Assembly: GCA_023525975.1 (NCBI GenBank)
Contig: CM042032.1
Coordinates: forward strand, 17,304,001-17,368,000
Direction: 5' to 3'
Source of the DNA: Smallanthus sonchifolius
Lineage: Eukaryota; Streptophyta; Magnoliopsida; Asterales; Asteraceae
DNA: 64,000 bases
The position numbers were made by a program, and so were the translations under genes. The notes beneath the pieces were generated by a model that did no database searches, was not told the origin of the DNA, and saw only the letters and a list, made by a program, of their open reading frames with translations. The number at the start of each line of letters is the position of its first letter. The stretch's first letter is position 1. Shown piece after piece: positions 1 to 10,134 of the stretch.

Positions 1-1761
1 GACGAACATGTCAATGGGAATACGAATCTCTATGTTAAATAATTAGAACGATTACGGTACGCGACGAAAGACAATAATTAATAAATATATTCAATCGTCT
101 TCGTCATTAAGTAATGATTTAGAAAAATAATATTATTATATTATTTTTAAACTCGCATAGTTAATACGATAACTATTTATGTGGCAAAAATAATAATATA
201 TTATCTTTATTCGAGAATATAATTACGGGTAAGCAATATAAATATTTATATTATCTGTAGCTTTGAAACATTTCAAAAATGTTTATAATACGGAGGAGGT
301 AATACATAAAATATATTATTTAATTTGTGTCATGCTACAAAAATAACATGAATATATTATTTTATAAATGAATTTTAATAATAACTACGGGTTGCAAGAC
401 CAAACCCGAGCTTACGGGTGATTTTTGGTATCAAACATATTTATATATCATTATAATAATAATGAGAACGTTTTATATAAAAATTAATGCAAAAAAATGT
501 TTTAAAAATAAAACAGGGTGGAGGGGACTCGAACCCGGGTCTCCTCCCCAACAGCCATGTGTTTTAACCAACTCGCCCGCTAGGGTCATCTCACACAGAT
601 TCGAGTAAAAATGTTTTTAACACACAAGAATACCGTGTTCTTCCCTTTGGTCGTGATCCGAATCCGATTTCCATCCCAAAACCACCGAATTCGATCGCGA
701 TTAGGCACAAGGACGTAGGGGTTTTGTTATTCAAGGTATTGCGAACATGTGGTAGTTTTTAATTACAAAATCAACAGGTTTATGTTTGCTTAATTTCTTA
801 TTCAAAAGTCAAACCCTAGAATAAGAACACGAATTCGAATCTGATCCAGTCCGATATTAAAACTCATTGGAATCATAGGGCTTTTACTCATATGAACATT
901 TCGAATCTGTTCATAGGTTTTAATTTGATTGAGATGGTATCTAGGATCAAAAGCCCCAAAACATTTTTATAACGAACCCTAGTTTACGGATTATGATTAA
1001 ATCGATGTTATACATTTAATTTAGCATAGGGCTTTCACTTTATAGAGGATTGCGAATCTACTTGTGTAAATTAATTGAACTGTAAACGTGTCTAGATTAG
1101 GGTTCGATTAGATCGCTTTGCGATGAACCCTAGTTAACTGTTCTTGATCGATTTGATGATATAAGCCCCAATAATTATAGGGTTTTCAATCTAGGAATGA
1201 AAACGAAGCTATAGGTGTAAGAAATTACCAACATGATGCACGAATTGATGACAATCGAGTAAATGTAGGTTCCGAATTCGGTGAGTTAATATCCAGCGAC
1301 ACAGACTCTGTCTCCGATCAAATTGGTGTAGGAAACAAACTCTAAGGGATGCGACTAGGATGTGTGAGTGTTGAATTCGTGCGAACTGTGATCGAAGTAA
1401 TCGAATTTGATGGGTTAACGACGAGGGGTCGACGGTTACGGGTTCTAGTATTAAATTCGTACTCATTAACCATCGAAAACGTATGGAAACGATCCATTGA
1501 TGATCGATATCATCAATACAATGATTAACAGCTGTGAATTCGAGTAGTCATTTCAGTTTTGGATGTGATTTGGATCAATTGAAGGTTGGGTTTGACTTTG
1601 GAAAGTCAACATAAGCTTAAACTTATGACTTTGACTTTTTTTTAGGGTCAACAACTTTAGTTTAGGTAAATTACAGCTTTAGTCCCTGTAGTTTGAGTTT
1701 GAGTTAACCGGGTTACTAGATAACTGGATTTGGATTAACGGAACAAACGGAAAATTGACGG
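1..1761. other. Unassigned AT-rich noncoding DNA
   Basis: I see no gene, LTR end or recognisable protein similarity here apart from the tRNA-like patch at 516-588. The stretch has several short repeats of a motif resembling GAACCCTAGTT and CATAGGGCTTT. Around 1675-1700 there is a phrase close to 'acagctttagtccctgtagttt', a type of sequence often seen in plant repeats, but I cannot name the family. A short minus-strand open frame at 1209-1466 has no recognisable domain and was not accepted. The gag fragment E starts abruptly at about 1762, so the boundary is probably a truncation point of an old element. Confidence 0.6.
516..588 (-). repeat. tRNA-derived sequence (SINE head or tRNA pseudogene)
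   Basis: Read on the minus strand, it contains a B box matching GGTTCGAGTCC and an A-box-like TAGCGGGCGAGTTGG, in the spacing of a tRNA internal promoter. The stretch GTTGGTTA...ATGGCTGTT resembles the D arm and anticodon region of tRNA-Asn. It cannot be a working tRNA: the 3' half of the anticodon stem does not pair, and the 5' acceptor end (GACCCTA) does not pair with the 3' end (TCCACCC). A SINE head or a decayed tRNA copy is the likely identity. I did not find a SINE tail or target duplication. Confidence 0.6.
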
Positions 1762-2130
1762 ATGTCACATGCACCTTCCAGCTATGATCATCCCAACAGG
1801 AAAACTGAAACATCATCTTTCAAAACCCATAGATCAAAGCCTTATTCGAGATATAACAATCATAGGGTCAACATTGTGGATGATGATAAGGAAGAAGAAG
1901 ATTATCCTAAACTAACCGATTATTGCTTTTCTGTTGATGTTTCAGGACTCATGTATGCTATGTAGGATCTTGGGGACAAAGCCAGATGGCCAAGGAAAAC
2001 TGACAAGGGATCCGGATGGAAGGACAAATCCAAATGGTGTGTCTATCATGAGTATTTCGGCCACATGATTGAGGATTGCATTGCCCTTAGAAAGGAAATA
2101 AGTTATCTCCTTAGCAAGGGCACTTGAAAG
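1762..2130 (+). pseudogene. Ty3/gypsy Gag fragment E, left part
   Basis: The translation has a nucleocapsid-like segment with C-x2-H-x4-GH-x4-C spacing (CVYHEYFGHMIEDC), followed by LRKEISYLL. This is the style of Tat/Athila-lineage gypsy Gag proteins. A TAG stop at 1963-1965 interrupts the frame. The reading continues across the copia A insertion: the next codons lie at 26698 onward, after the duplicated target GAAAG (2126-2130 and 26698-26702). The 5' half of gag and any LTR are missing. Gag would coat the element RNA, but this piece is a dead fragment. The lineage assignment is an inference from the C-H-C pattern and the downstream SGGSDICGTSYSAAK motif. Confidence 0.75.
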
Positions 2131-2270
2131 TGTAGAGTCATATCTTATGTATAAGTTGTTGACATTTATTATTTGTTTAAACAGTTTTAGACTAGTTTAC
2201 TTTTTGTCATTTCATTAAATGTAATTTCAGTTTTCTGTAATTTACTGTTTTTTATTTCCAAGTCTGGGCC

Positions 2271-2405
2271 ATCGAAACTACTTAGTTTCGATTGAGTTTG
2301 TTCAATCGAAACTAGTAGTTTCGATAGATGGTAGTTTCGACAGTCTGTGTATCACATGTAAATGGTCAATCGAAACTAGTAGTTTCGATTGAACATAGTT
2401 TCGAT
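2271..2405. repeat. Palindrome cluster in LTR A upstream of TATA
   Basis: Three near-perfect inverted repeats built on ATCGAAACTA / TAGTTTCGAT: 2271-2292 (10-bp arms, 2-bp spacer), 2305-2325 (10-bp arms, 1-bp spacer) and 2367-2391 (12-bp arms CAATCGAAACTA, 1-bp spacer G), plus two isolated half-sites near 2332 and 2396. The cluster ends about 13 bp before the TATA box, the usual place for LTR enhancer elements. Each half-site carries a CpG. Confidence 0.9.
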
Positions 2406-2417
2406 ACTTGTCACTAC

Positions 2418-2426
2418 TATAAATAG
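2418..2426 (+). promoter_or_regulatory. TATA box of LTR A
   Basis: TATAAATAG sits directly downstream of the palindrome cluster and upstream of 'ctgaaccttctctttcac', a pyrimidine-rich start-like region. In the 3' LTR the same place (26420-26428) reads TATACATAG, a likely weakening mutation. Confidence 0.75.
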
Positions 2427-2696
2427 CCTAGTTTGAGAATGTTTAGGGTGTGAGTAGCGGCTGTAACCCTGAACCTTCTCTTTCACATTGTTTTTGAATC
2501 AATACAATTTGCAGGTGTTTATTCACTGTGTTCTTACATTTTCATACCATTTGCGTGTTGATTCATAGTGTGGTTAGCCTGTTATCTTCACCAACACTGT
2601 TTCTATCATCTGCTTCACCACCATACACACATTTTCCGCCTGTGTGTGTGCTTAATCGATCAAATTAGTGATTTCAAGCGAAATCTGGACCTACAA

Positions 2697-2709
2697 TTGG
2701 TATCAGAGC
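2697..2709 (+). other. Primer-binding site of copia A (initiator tRNA-Met)
   Basis: TTGGTATCAGAGC begins one base after the LTR end. TGGTATCAGAGC is the usual complement of the 3' end of plant initiator tRNA-Met and marks the start of minus-strand DNA synthesis. Confidence 0.9.
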
Positions 2710-3137
2710 TTTATGCTCTTGTGTTTTTGAGTGTTATCAGGTTTTGTGATCGATTCTAGGTGATTTGTGAGGTATTTTGAGGTTTTTGTTGAAATCTGCA
2801 CATAACATCTCAGACGTACTGTTTCATCGGTTTCAAGGATTTTTGTTCGTGATTTCAAGAATCAGAGGTTGGATTAGTGATCAGGAGTGTTAGCCGAAGG
2901 TTTTCGCTGGATTGGTTTGTCATTTTTGAACTATCGATTTCTGGAGCTTGTCATCAATGGAGTATTTCTGAGCTTGGGGAAGAAGGCATCGAAACTACTG
3001 GGGACAGTGTCTGATTTCTGTTGATCATCGAAACTTCTTGTCTACATTTTGTCAGGAGAAGGTACTATCGAAACTAGATTTTTGTCTTATCTCTATCGAA
3101 ACTGTGATTATCGAAACTTGCCTTGAAAATTTTCAGT
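2710..3137 (+). other. Untranslated leader of copia A
   Basis: No convincing reading frame. Isolated half-sites ATCGAAACT occur at about 2988, 3028, 3066, 3095 and 3108, increasing in density toward the perfect tandem array that starts at 3138. Confidence 0.7.
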
Positions 3138-3298
3138 ATCGAAACTAGTTGTTTCGATAAAAGCTGTCCTATCGAAACTAGTTGTTTCGATAAACGTTGT
3201 CCTATCGAAACTAGTTGTTTCGATAAAAGTTGTTCTATCGAAACTAGTTGTTTCGATAGAAGTTGTTCTATCGAAACTAGTTACTGTTCTAGTTTCGA
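3138..3298. repeat. 33-bp tandem array of the A palindrome in the gag leader
   Basis: Five units start at 3138, 3171, 3204, 3237 and 3270, an exact 33-bp period. Each has arms ATCGAAAC / GTTTCGAT around a 5-base loop TAGTT; the last is degenerate. As RNA each unit could form an 8-bp stem-loop. Because 33 is a multiple of 3, the array leaves open frames on both strands, which are not real genes. Confidence 0.92.
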
Positions 3299-3308
3299 TT
3301 CCGAATAT

Positions 3309-4958
3309 CATAGCCACTTCAAGTTCAACAGAACATTCTGGGGGAAATAGACCACCTGCTCTTGTGTCCATAAGAGAATTTGATGACTGGACTAAAAAGA
3401 TGAAGCTTTTCTTTCAATTTCACGATGACTGGACTAAAAAGATGTTCAACGTCCTAAGTTAGTATCTGAGTATGATGAGAAAGATCTTGCCTTGATTGCC
3501 CGAGACAACAAGGCCTACGAGACTATTGCCATGGCTCTTCCTATGGATATTTTCAACATCTTTGCAGAGTACACAACTGCCAAAGACTTATGGGCTGCAT
3601 TGTGCACAAGATATGAGGGAAGTGAGGATGTCAGGGAAAGAAAAGGAGATCTGATCAAGAAACAATATGCGATGTTCAGCAGTGTAAGGGGAGAATCAAT
3701 ATCTGATCTGATCAACCGTTTCTCAAGCATTGTATCAAGGTTGAAGGTAATCGGAGTTGAGTACCCTACTCTTGATCTAAACAAGAAACTCCTAGATTCT
3801 CTTCCTGAGGAATGGAATATGTATCGAATCATGATAAAAAAGACTGAGAATCTGAGTGCTCTGTCTCAACAGGAAGTCTATAACATTCTCGAATCTTATG
3901 AAATTGAGATTAAGAAGGGAGCAGTCACCCCGTCAAATCAGTCTGGAAACACAGCTCTTATTGCTGGATCAAGCTTATCCGGTAGCCCATACTTTCAGAC
4001 TGATGTCCCTCCTTCAGCTGCTGCAATCAATTCAACCAGCTCCTCTGCTCCTCAAAAGACTGTCACCATGATTCCTGATGAATATGTCCCAATCATGACT
4101 GCTTTCATGTCACGCTATGATGCACTGATTTCTGGAAATCTAACACCGGTTAGCTTTCAACCTGATGACTTGGAGCAGATTAACCCTGATGATTTGGAGA
4201 AAATGGACATTGATTGGTGTATGGCCATGTTGACCTTAAGAGCCAAAAGATTCATCAAAAGAACTGGCATAAACAGATTCAAGCAGGGAAAGACACTTGG
4301 GTTTGATATCAAGAAGGTGAGATGCTACAATTGTGATCAGCTGGGTCACTTTGCCAGAAACTGCAAGGAGCCGTCCTCCAAGGATCAGCAAGAAAAGAAG
4401 ATTTCCTTTGGAAAACAAGCTGCCAATTCTCCAAAGACAAACACATCTTCAAGTTCCACAGCTCTTGTGTGTCAAGCTGATGGACATTATCATTGGGGAG
4501 ACCAAGCTGAGGAAGCTGCTGATAAAGCCATGATGGCTGATGTGGAGGACATGGGCAAGTGTGTTATGATTGAACCTGCTGAGGATCTCACTGCTGTGCC
4601 TGCTGAGGTTATTTCTAAACTGTGTAATTCTAGATCTTGCTTGAATGAAAGTCAAAAATACAGATTCATCAATCAAGCCTTGATTGATGAACGAAATCAC
4701 ATTAAGGTGATGTATGACTCTGTGGCCAAAAATGAGAAACTTTACTTAAAGAAAATTCGTGATATTTTTGGTGAAAATCGCTCTTTAATTGTGCAACTCA
4801 ATACTTAAACCATTAATAATACAATTTTAACTGAAAGAGTCCAAAAGGCAGAAAAAGCCAAATTACAGGTTGACCACATGGATATGGATCAGAAAATTCT
4901 GTTTGAAATAATTGATAAACAATTTAATAGAAAAGGCACAGAAGGTCTTGGGTATAAC
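3309..4958 (+). pseudogene. Gag of copia A, first part (capsid and zinc knuckle 1)
   Basis: The N-terminal coding part (about 3309-3458) contains REFDDWTKKMKLFF, then a frameshift leads into the long frame 3492-4808. This frame has the copia capsid-type pattern (ALPMDIFNIF, KDLWAALCTRYEG, SISDLINRFSSIVSRL) and a CCHC zinc knuckle CYNCDQLGHFARNC at 4323-4364, which binds RNA during packaging. Near the frameshift the 21-bp stretch at 3382-3402 is repeated at 3424-3444. A TAA at 4806-4808 interrupts the frame; beyond it the same frame continues as a charged, coiled-coil-like segment up to the G1 insertion. The frame resumes after the duplicated ATAAC at 15266-15270. Confidence 0.88.
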
Positions 4959-5200
4959 TGTAACATCTCTGAATTTAGTATTCATATTTCAATTCAATGT
5001 AATGCAATTTCAAATTCAATACTCGTGCACTGCCTTGTTATTTTGCTTACCGTAAACTAAATGCAATGATCCAATACAAATTTACAAGTTTTGCTTGATT
5101 ATATACACTTAAACGCTATACAAGTAACTATTTATTTCAGACTAATCAAACCTGAAAAGTCAAGGACTAAAGTTGAAAATTTATCAAGAAACCCTAATTA

Positions 5201-5333
5201 GCACGGTCGTGCTTCGTCCTGGCACGGTCGCGCCAAGTGCCTCGGTACGATCGCGCGACTGGTCCTGGAACGATCATGCCCGGTGCCTAAGCACGGTCGC
5301 GCCTCTATTAGGCACGGTCGCGCCTGCGTAACT
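5201..5333. repeat. G1 palindrome cluster 1 (upstream of TATA)
   Basis: About seven copies of a GC-rich inverted repeat around GCACGGTCGTGC or its variants (GGCACGGTCGCGCC, CACGATCGCGCG), separated by short spacers. The half-sites share CACG(G/A)TCG. It lies about 550 bp upstream of the TATA box. The 3' LTR copy (13001-13117) has fewer units. Confidence 0.88.
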
Positions 5334-5886
5334 GTCAAAACGTAAATGTGATTTCAAAACGCTCGATCGTTCGAATTCAAACCCGGTTACGTTTCATTTT
5401 CATTGTCAAGGAAAATAACTCAGTTGATTACGATTATTATTATCAAAACTCTCTTCCTCTCAAGAAAAACCGTCGATCTTTTCCCTCAAGACTCAAATCC
5501 TAAAATTCGATCAAATTCCTCTCAAGCAATCAAGAAATTCTATTCAGCAATCTCCCCTGTTATTATTGGACTCTCTGGCCTAACCGGAATTGCAGCCGAA
5601 GTCGCCGGAAGCCGTTATCGCCGTCGCCGGAACTCCCTTCTACCGATCGCTATCGATTCCTTTCTGTTTGATGTAATTGAATCATCCCTTCCTTTCGTTT
5701 CGGTCCATATATCAAAAGCCCCCTATCAATCTGGGCTTTCATTACAGAAATCGTCCGAATCAGAACCTATATTTTTAATAAAAAGGATTTAATCGATTTC
5801 ACTCTTAAACACGAGTTACATACAATTAATTTATACTAATAGACTCGTATCGACTCAGTAATCAAAAGCCCTATCAATTCCAACAC

Positions 5887-5894
5887 TATAAATA
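5887..5894 (+). promoter_or_regulatory. TATA box of G1 5' LTR
   Basis: TATAAATA within 'caacactataaatacaagaattg', conserved at 13666-13673 in the 3' LTR. In G2 the same place reads TTTAAAATA (around 56238), which would weaken it. Position between the two palindrome clusters suggests that cluster 2 is transcribed. Confidence 0.6.
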
Positions 5895-5928
5895 CAAGAA
5901 TTGTTCAATTGGTGTCTGATTTGGAAGA

Positions 5929-6215
5929 GACACGGTCGCGCTAATCATCTAGCGCGGCCGTGCCTCATGAAACGCGGTCGTGCCGACTAGCAGCGCGGTC
6001 GTGTCCTCATGTCCAGACCTAGTCATGCCTATTGGGCTAGTCTCTGTTGTGTCTAAGAATCATAGACATGACCGTGTCGGGCCAAGGCACGGTCGTGCCT
6101 GTTGACTGGTCTAGTTTGTGCCCTCTGTTGATCAACCCAGTCGCGCCCCGACTAGCGCGGTCGCGCCCGTGGCTTGGGCACGATCGTGCCCTTCCGAGGC
6201 ACGGTCGTGTGTGAC
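5929..6215. repeat. G1 palindrome cluster 2 (downstream of TATA)
   Basis: Around nine to ten imperfect copies of the same GCACGGTCGTGC palindrome, including GGCACGGTCGTGCC near 6088-6101, starting about 35 bp after the TATA box. If the TATA box is used, these would be in the transcript and could fold as GC-rich hairpins. The block ends at 'tgtgtgactcagaaattgtaac', followed by an AT-rich tail. Confidence 0.85.
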
Positions 6216-7499
6216 TCAGAAATTGTAACAGAATTATAATTTTATATTTTTCAATCAATAAATGTTCCAAATTTTATAAAAAATATGTTTTCTGTATTTG
6301 AATAGATAAATATTATTTATTTAAAAGTTTATCTAAAAATTTATAAAAATTAAATTTATAGTTATCTTACACTTAAATGATGTTTTAAATGATTAAGTTA
6401 CAAGTTTATAAATAAATAGGATAATAATTATTTATTTAATATTTAAACAAAAATCATTTATTTATTTATACTAAATTACAATCAATATTTACATTATTTC
6501 ATAAACTATAATCATTTAATTATTTATTAATTTACATTTAACACATACATAAAATTTATAATCAAAAATTTTAAAAAAATTCTATTTTATTATTTAAATT
6601 TCAAACTTTAATCAAATGTTCCAAAAATGATTACTACAACTTTATATACTTCATTTAATACTTTTTTATAAACAAATTCAACCTTCAATGTTAGACGTAA
6701 ACTTTGTACACCGATTTGATTCAATATACATTACTATCTAGGTTAACCTGTGCGTATCAAGAACCCTTATTTCATTTATACTCTTTGTTAGCTACATCTC
6801 CATACCAAGTGAGTATTCACAACCCCTTTTTACTCTTTTACACTTTTGGGGTGGAATATGAACTCTATACACATTACACATTTACATTTACGCAAACAAC
6901 ACAAGTGCAAAAATCCTATTTACATACATGTGTGCAAAATTTGAGCTTTGTGCCCGAGTGCTAGTTGTGCTAACCTTTGTATGCGATTATGTGCAATCAT
7001 TAACTATACAAGCCGACGGTTTTCAATGATAGATCTATTGAGTCTGACAAACCCACCCATGGTGCGCGGTGATTGAAACCGACAACACAATTTTTGCATG
7101 CTAGTTACAAGGTTTGGTTGTACATGGTTACACAATAGCTGCTCCCCATAAATGCCTTATTTTATCATGTTTTGTAAAGGATTTGTTTTCAACTATATGC
7201 TATCTACATACAACTGTGTTATACTCACCAACTTTTTAGTTGCCTTTATTTTATTCATGTTTCAGGCCCCAATATGTGAGAATGATTCAAGACGTGTTCA
7301 ACATAGGATTTGGACTTAGCAATTTAAATCAAGAACTTTATGAGTTGTTTTTATGTTTCTTGTTTGAATCTGGTTTGTACTTGGATTATTTGTAATGGAA
7401 ATTTAACTTTAATATATTTCAATTTAGTCAACCATGTGCTATGAACAGTCTTACATGTCCCGCCCCGATGATTCCGCCATCGGTCGGGGTGTGACAGAT

Positions 7500-7512
7500 T
7501 GGTATCAGAGCC
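7500..7512 (+). other. Primer-binding site of G1 (initiator tRNA-Met)
   Basis: TGGTATCAGAGCC starts 3 bases after the LTR end (GAT spacer). The same site is at 57793-57805 in G2. Confidence 0.9.
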
Positions 7513-8194
7513 TTGGTTATAGGGAATTAGGTTATTAGACACCTTGACCTAGACTATAACTTTAGGACACCCACCTATGCTATATTTTATGATTTTGTGC
7601 TATGTGTTACATGCTATAGGCTACATGCTCACCATGATTAATTATTATTATATTTGATACCTTACTTGTTAGAAATTCATGACTCATTAGGATCTTCTTG
7701 AATAATAATTAAATAAATAATATCCTTTCCTATATTCTAAAACCTCATAATAATTCTATCTTCTTTCTATCTTTATCCTTTCTAAGCATGTGGAAAATTC
7801 TTGAAGCAAAAATCTTTAAAATTTTTATTTCTTCGTTAAGGTTTTTAAACTTGTTAAATTATTTGAGGACACGTGCAATCTGGAAGGGTGACACCTGTAT
7901 TTTGGGTTTTCTGTCTAGGAAAGCATTTCGCATAAATCCCAATCAACCGAGGGACCCGTATGCTTTCCTGGGAATTCCCGAGATGAGTGTTTACTTATAG
8001 GCTAAAGCATGTCTCCTTGAAAATTATATAAGTTTAATTAACCTTAATGTGCCATGGTATTCAAGTGATTTTGTCACTTTTGAGTACAATCCAAACTAAG
8101 AATATCTATTTTTATTTTGTTACCTCATTCTATTAAATCCTATCAAATCTCATAAGTTCTTACAATTTTTCTTGTTTTGTGAAAAATCTGTAGA
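7513..8194 (+). other. Untranslated leader of G1
   Basis: AT-rich, followed by a block from about 7788 that is well conserved in G2 (58094 on). A 70-codon frame at 7788-8000 is open in G1 but shifted in G2 by an extra T, so it is probably not coding; it could act as an upstream ORF. No other gene is seen. Confidence 0.7.
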
Positions 8195-10134
8195 ATGCCT
8201 CCTCGTCGTGCTCCCGCAACCAACGCCAACACCGACATTGCTGCTATTCTTACCCAATTGGTGACACAACTCACCCAAGCCAATGGTGCCACCAATGGCA
8301 ACAATGGTGGAAATGGAAGCAATAGTGGTAATAATGGTGGAAATGGTGGTAATAATCCATCTCAATGCACCTTCAAGCACTTCAACTAGTGTAATCCCCT
8401 AAAGTTCTATGGTACCGAAGGAGCTACTGGACTCCTTCAATGGTTCGAAAGCATTGAGAATACCTTTCTCAATAGCGACTGTCCTGACAACCTCCGTGTT
8501 CGTCATGCTACAAGTGTCCTACAAAAACGGGCACTTACATGGTGGAATGGGGAGAAAAGAAATAGGGGTGTTGATGTAGCTATGGCCATACCTTGGGATG
8601 AGGTCAAAAGGCTTATGACCGAGGAGTTCTGTCCTCGAAATGAAGTGAAAAAGTTAGAAGCTGAATTTTAGGATCTTGCCCAAGATAGTGGGGAAAGCTT
8701 AGCATATACAACTCGGTTCCATGAGTTGAGTCTTCTCGTACCCCACATGGTCACTCCTTTGTCCCGTTGTATCGAGAAGTATATTGGTGGGCTACCAAGA
8801 CAAATCCAAGATACTGTCTTAGGTAGAAATCCTGCTACTCTGGAGGATGCTATTCGTCTATCCGCTACTCTAACTGATAATCATGTGAAAGCTGGAACTC
8901 TTACCAAAAAGGGTTCTAAGAAAGTTTCTGAAACCATAACCCCTCCTACTCACAACAAAGAAGCCACAACCGAGCCTTCTCGCAATAATAGAAAGAGGAA
9001 GGTTAGAAATTTTGCTGTGGTTACTCCTGCTGTTCCCGTCAACCAAGTTGCACCTATGGTTCAAGCGCCGGCTAAAAAGCCATATGTTGGGATCTACCCT
9101 CTTTGTGCCACCTGCAATTTTTATCATCCTCAAACTATCCCATGTCGCCTTTGTACTTATTGTGGGAGATATGGTCATACGGTTAGTGTTTGTAGGACCA
9201 AAGCTCTTACGGGCCAAGTCAACCATTCAAACCGAACCGTACCTCAAGTGGCTAACCAAGGTGCTCCCTCCATTGCTAATGGGCGTGCTTGTTATGAGTG
9301 TGGTGACCCGAACCATTTTCGTGATCAATGTCCAAGACCTGCAAATGCTAGACAAGGTGGAGCTCGTGGGCGTGCGTTCAACATAAACGCCAACGAAGCT
9401 CAAGCCAACAATGACGTGGTCAATGGTACGTTTCTTGTTAATAATCAATATGCCTCCATTTTATTCGATATCGGAGCCGATAAAAGTTTTGTGTCACTTA
9501 ATTTTGAACCTTTACTTGCAAAGACTCGGTCCCAATTAGAGAAAACCTTCACCGTTGAAATAGCGAATGGTGACTCCCTTACAATTGGGTCCATTATCTA
9601 TGATTGCTCTTTAGAACTTAATGATCACACCTTCCCAATCAACCTTGTTCCAATGCCACTAGGAAGCTTTGATATTATCATAGGTATGGATTGGCTATCA
9701 AATCATCATGCCGAAGTCATCTGCTTTGAAAAGTGTATCCAAATTCCGCTACCATCGAGAGAAACCTTAAGGGTTTTTGGTGAAAAGCCTTGCAAGGGAC
9801 TTAAGTTGATGTCATGTACTATCGCTCAAAAGTACTTACGAAAGAAGTATATTGATTTCTTAGCTCATATTGTTCAAAAGGATGTTAAGAAGAAGAGTAT
9901 TCAAGATATCCCCATTATCCGAGATTTTCCCGAAGTGTTCCCCGAAGACTTATCCGGTCTTCCACCCGTTCGTCAAGTAGAATTTCGTATTGATCTTGTG
10001 CCCGGAGCTAACCCCGTGGCTAGAGCCCCTTATAGTCTTGCACCTTCGGAAATGCAAGAACTTGCAAGAGCTCTTCGACAAGGGATTCATCCGTCCGAGT
10101 CATTCACCGTGGGGTGCACCCGTCTTATTTGTTA
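8195..10134 (+). pseudogene. Gag-protease of G1
   Basis: ATG at 8195 begins MPPRRAPATNANTDIAA, conserved in G2, so this start is well supported. An N/G-rich linker follows, then the gypsy capsid-type core (FYGTEGATGLLQWFESIE, ALTWWNGEK), a CCHC knuckle CTYCGRYGHTVSVC (9152-9193), a second CYECGDPNHFRDQC (9290-9331) and an aspartic protease (FDIGADKSFVS, near 9468). Stops: TAG at 8387-8389 and 8669-8671. The protease active site D-T-G is changed to D-I-G; G2 still has DTGA. An 11-nt deletion near 10070, relative to G2, shifts the frame into pol. Confidence 0.92.

Larger units (their letters stand above)
2131..2695 (+). repeat. 5' LTR of copia A
   Basis: Starts TGTAGAGTCATATC and ends GGACCTACA; matches the 3' LTR at 26167-26697. 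It is longer than its partner mainly because of one extra palindrome unit of about 33 bp near 2290-2325. It holds palindromes, a TATA box, and a following stretch with CT-rich transcript-start-like sequence. It sits directly after the target copy GAAAG (2126-2130). Confidence 0.95.
4959..7496 (+). repeat. 5' LTR of G1
   Basis: Starts TGTAACATCTCTG and ends GGGGTGTGACA; its partner is at 12759-15265. Contains two clusters of GGCACGGTCGTGCC-type palindromes flanking a TATA box, then AT-rich sequence. Open frames inside it (for example 5403-5792) have no conserved domain and are broken in the G2 LTR, so I treat the LTR as noncoding. Confidence 0.95.

Noticed and set aside
516..588. Functional tRNA gene
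   Set aside because: Anticodon and acceptor stems do not pair; only the internal promoter boxes remain.
1209..1466. 85-codon minus-strand frame in the left flank
   Set aside because: No recognisable domain, no homologue elsewhere in the window; could be chance.
3108..3371. Overlapping open frames on both strands with repeated IETSCFD and SFDRT-type peptides
   Set aside because: By-product of the 33-bp tandem palindromes, a multiple of three; no domain and located in the untranslated leader.
5403..5792. 129-codon frame inside G1 LTR
   Set aside because: No domain, not preserved in G2 LTR, and it sits in the LTR between palindromes and TATA box.
6037..6270. Minus-strand frame in G1 LTR, also at 13816-14049
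   Set aside because: Seen twice only because the LTR is duplicated; made of palindrome repeats.
7788..8000. 70-codon frame in G1 leader
   Set aside because: Frame broken by an extra T in G2 although nucleotides are conserved; at best an upstream ORF.
8150..8380. Minus-strand frame rich in Ile/Thr (also 58449-58685)
   Set aside because: Antisense of the N/G-rich linker in Gag; conserved only because Gag is.
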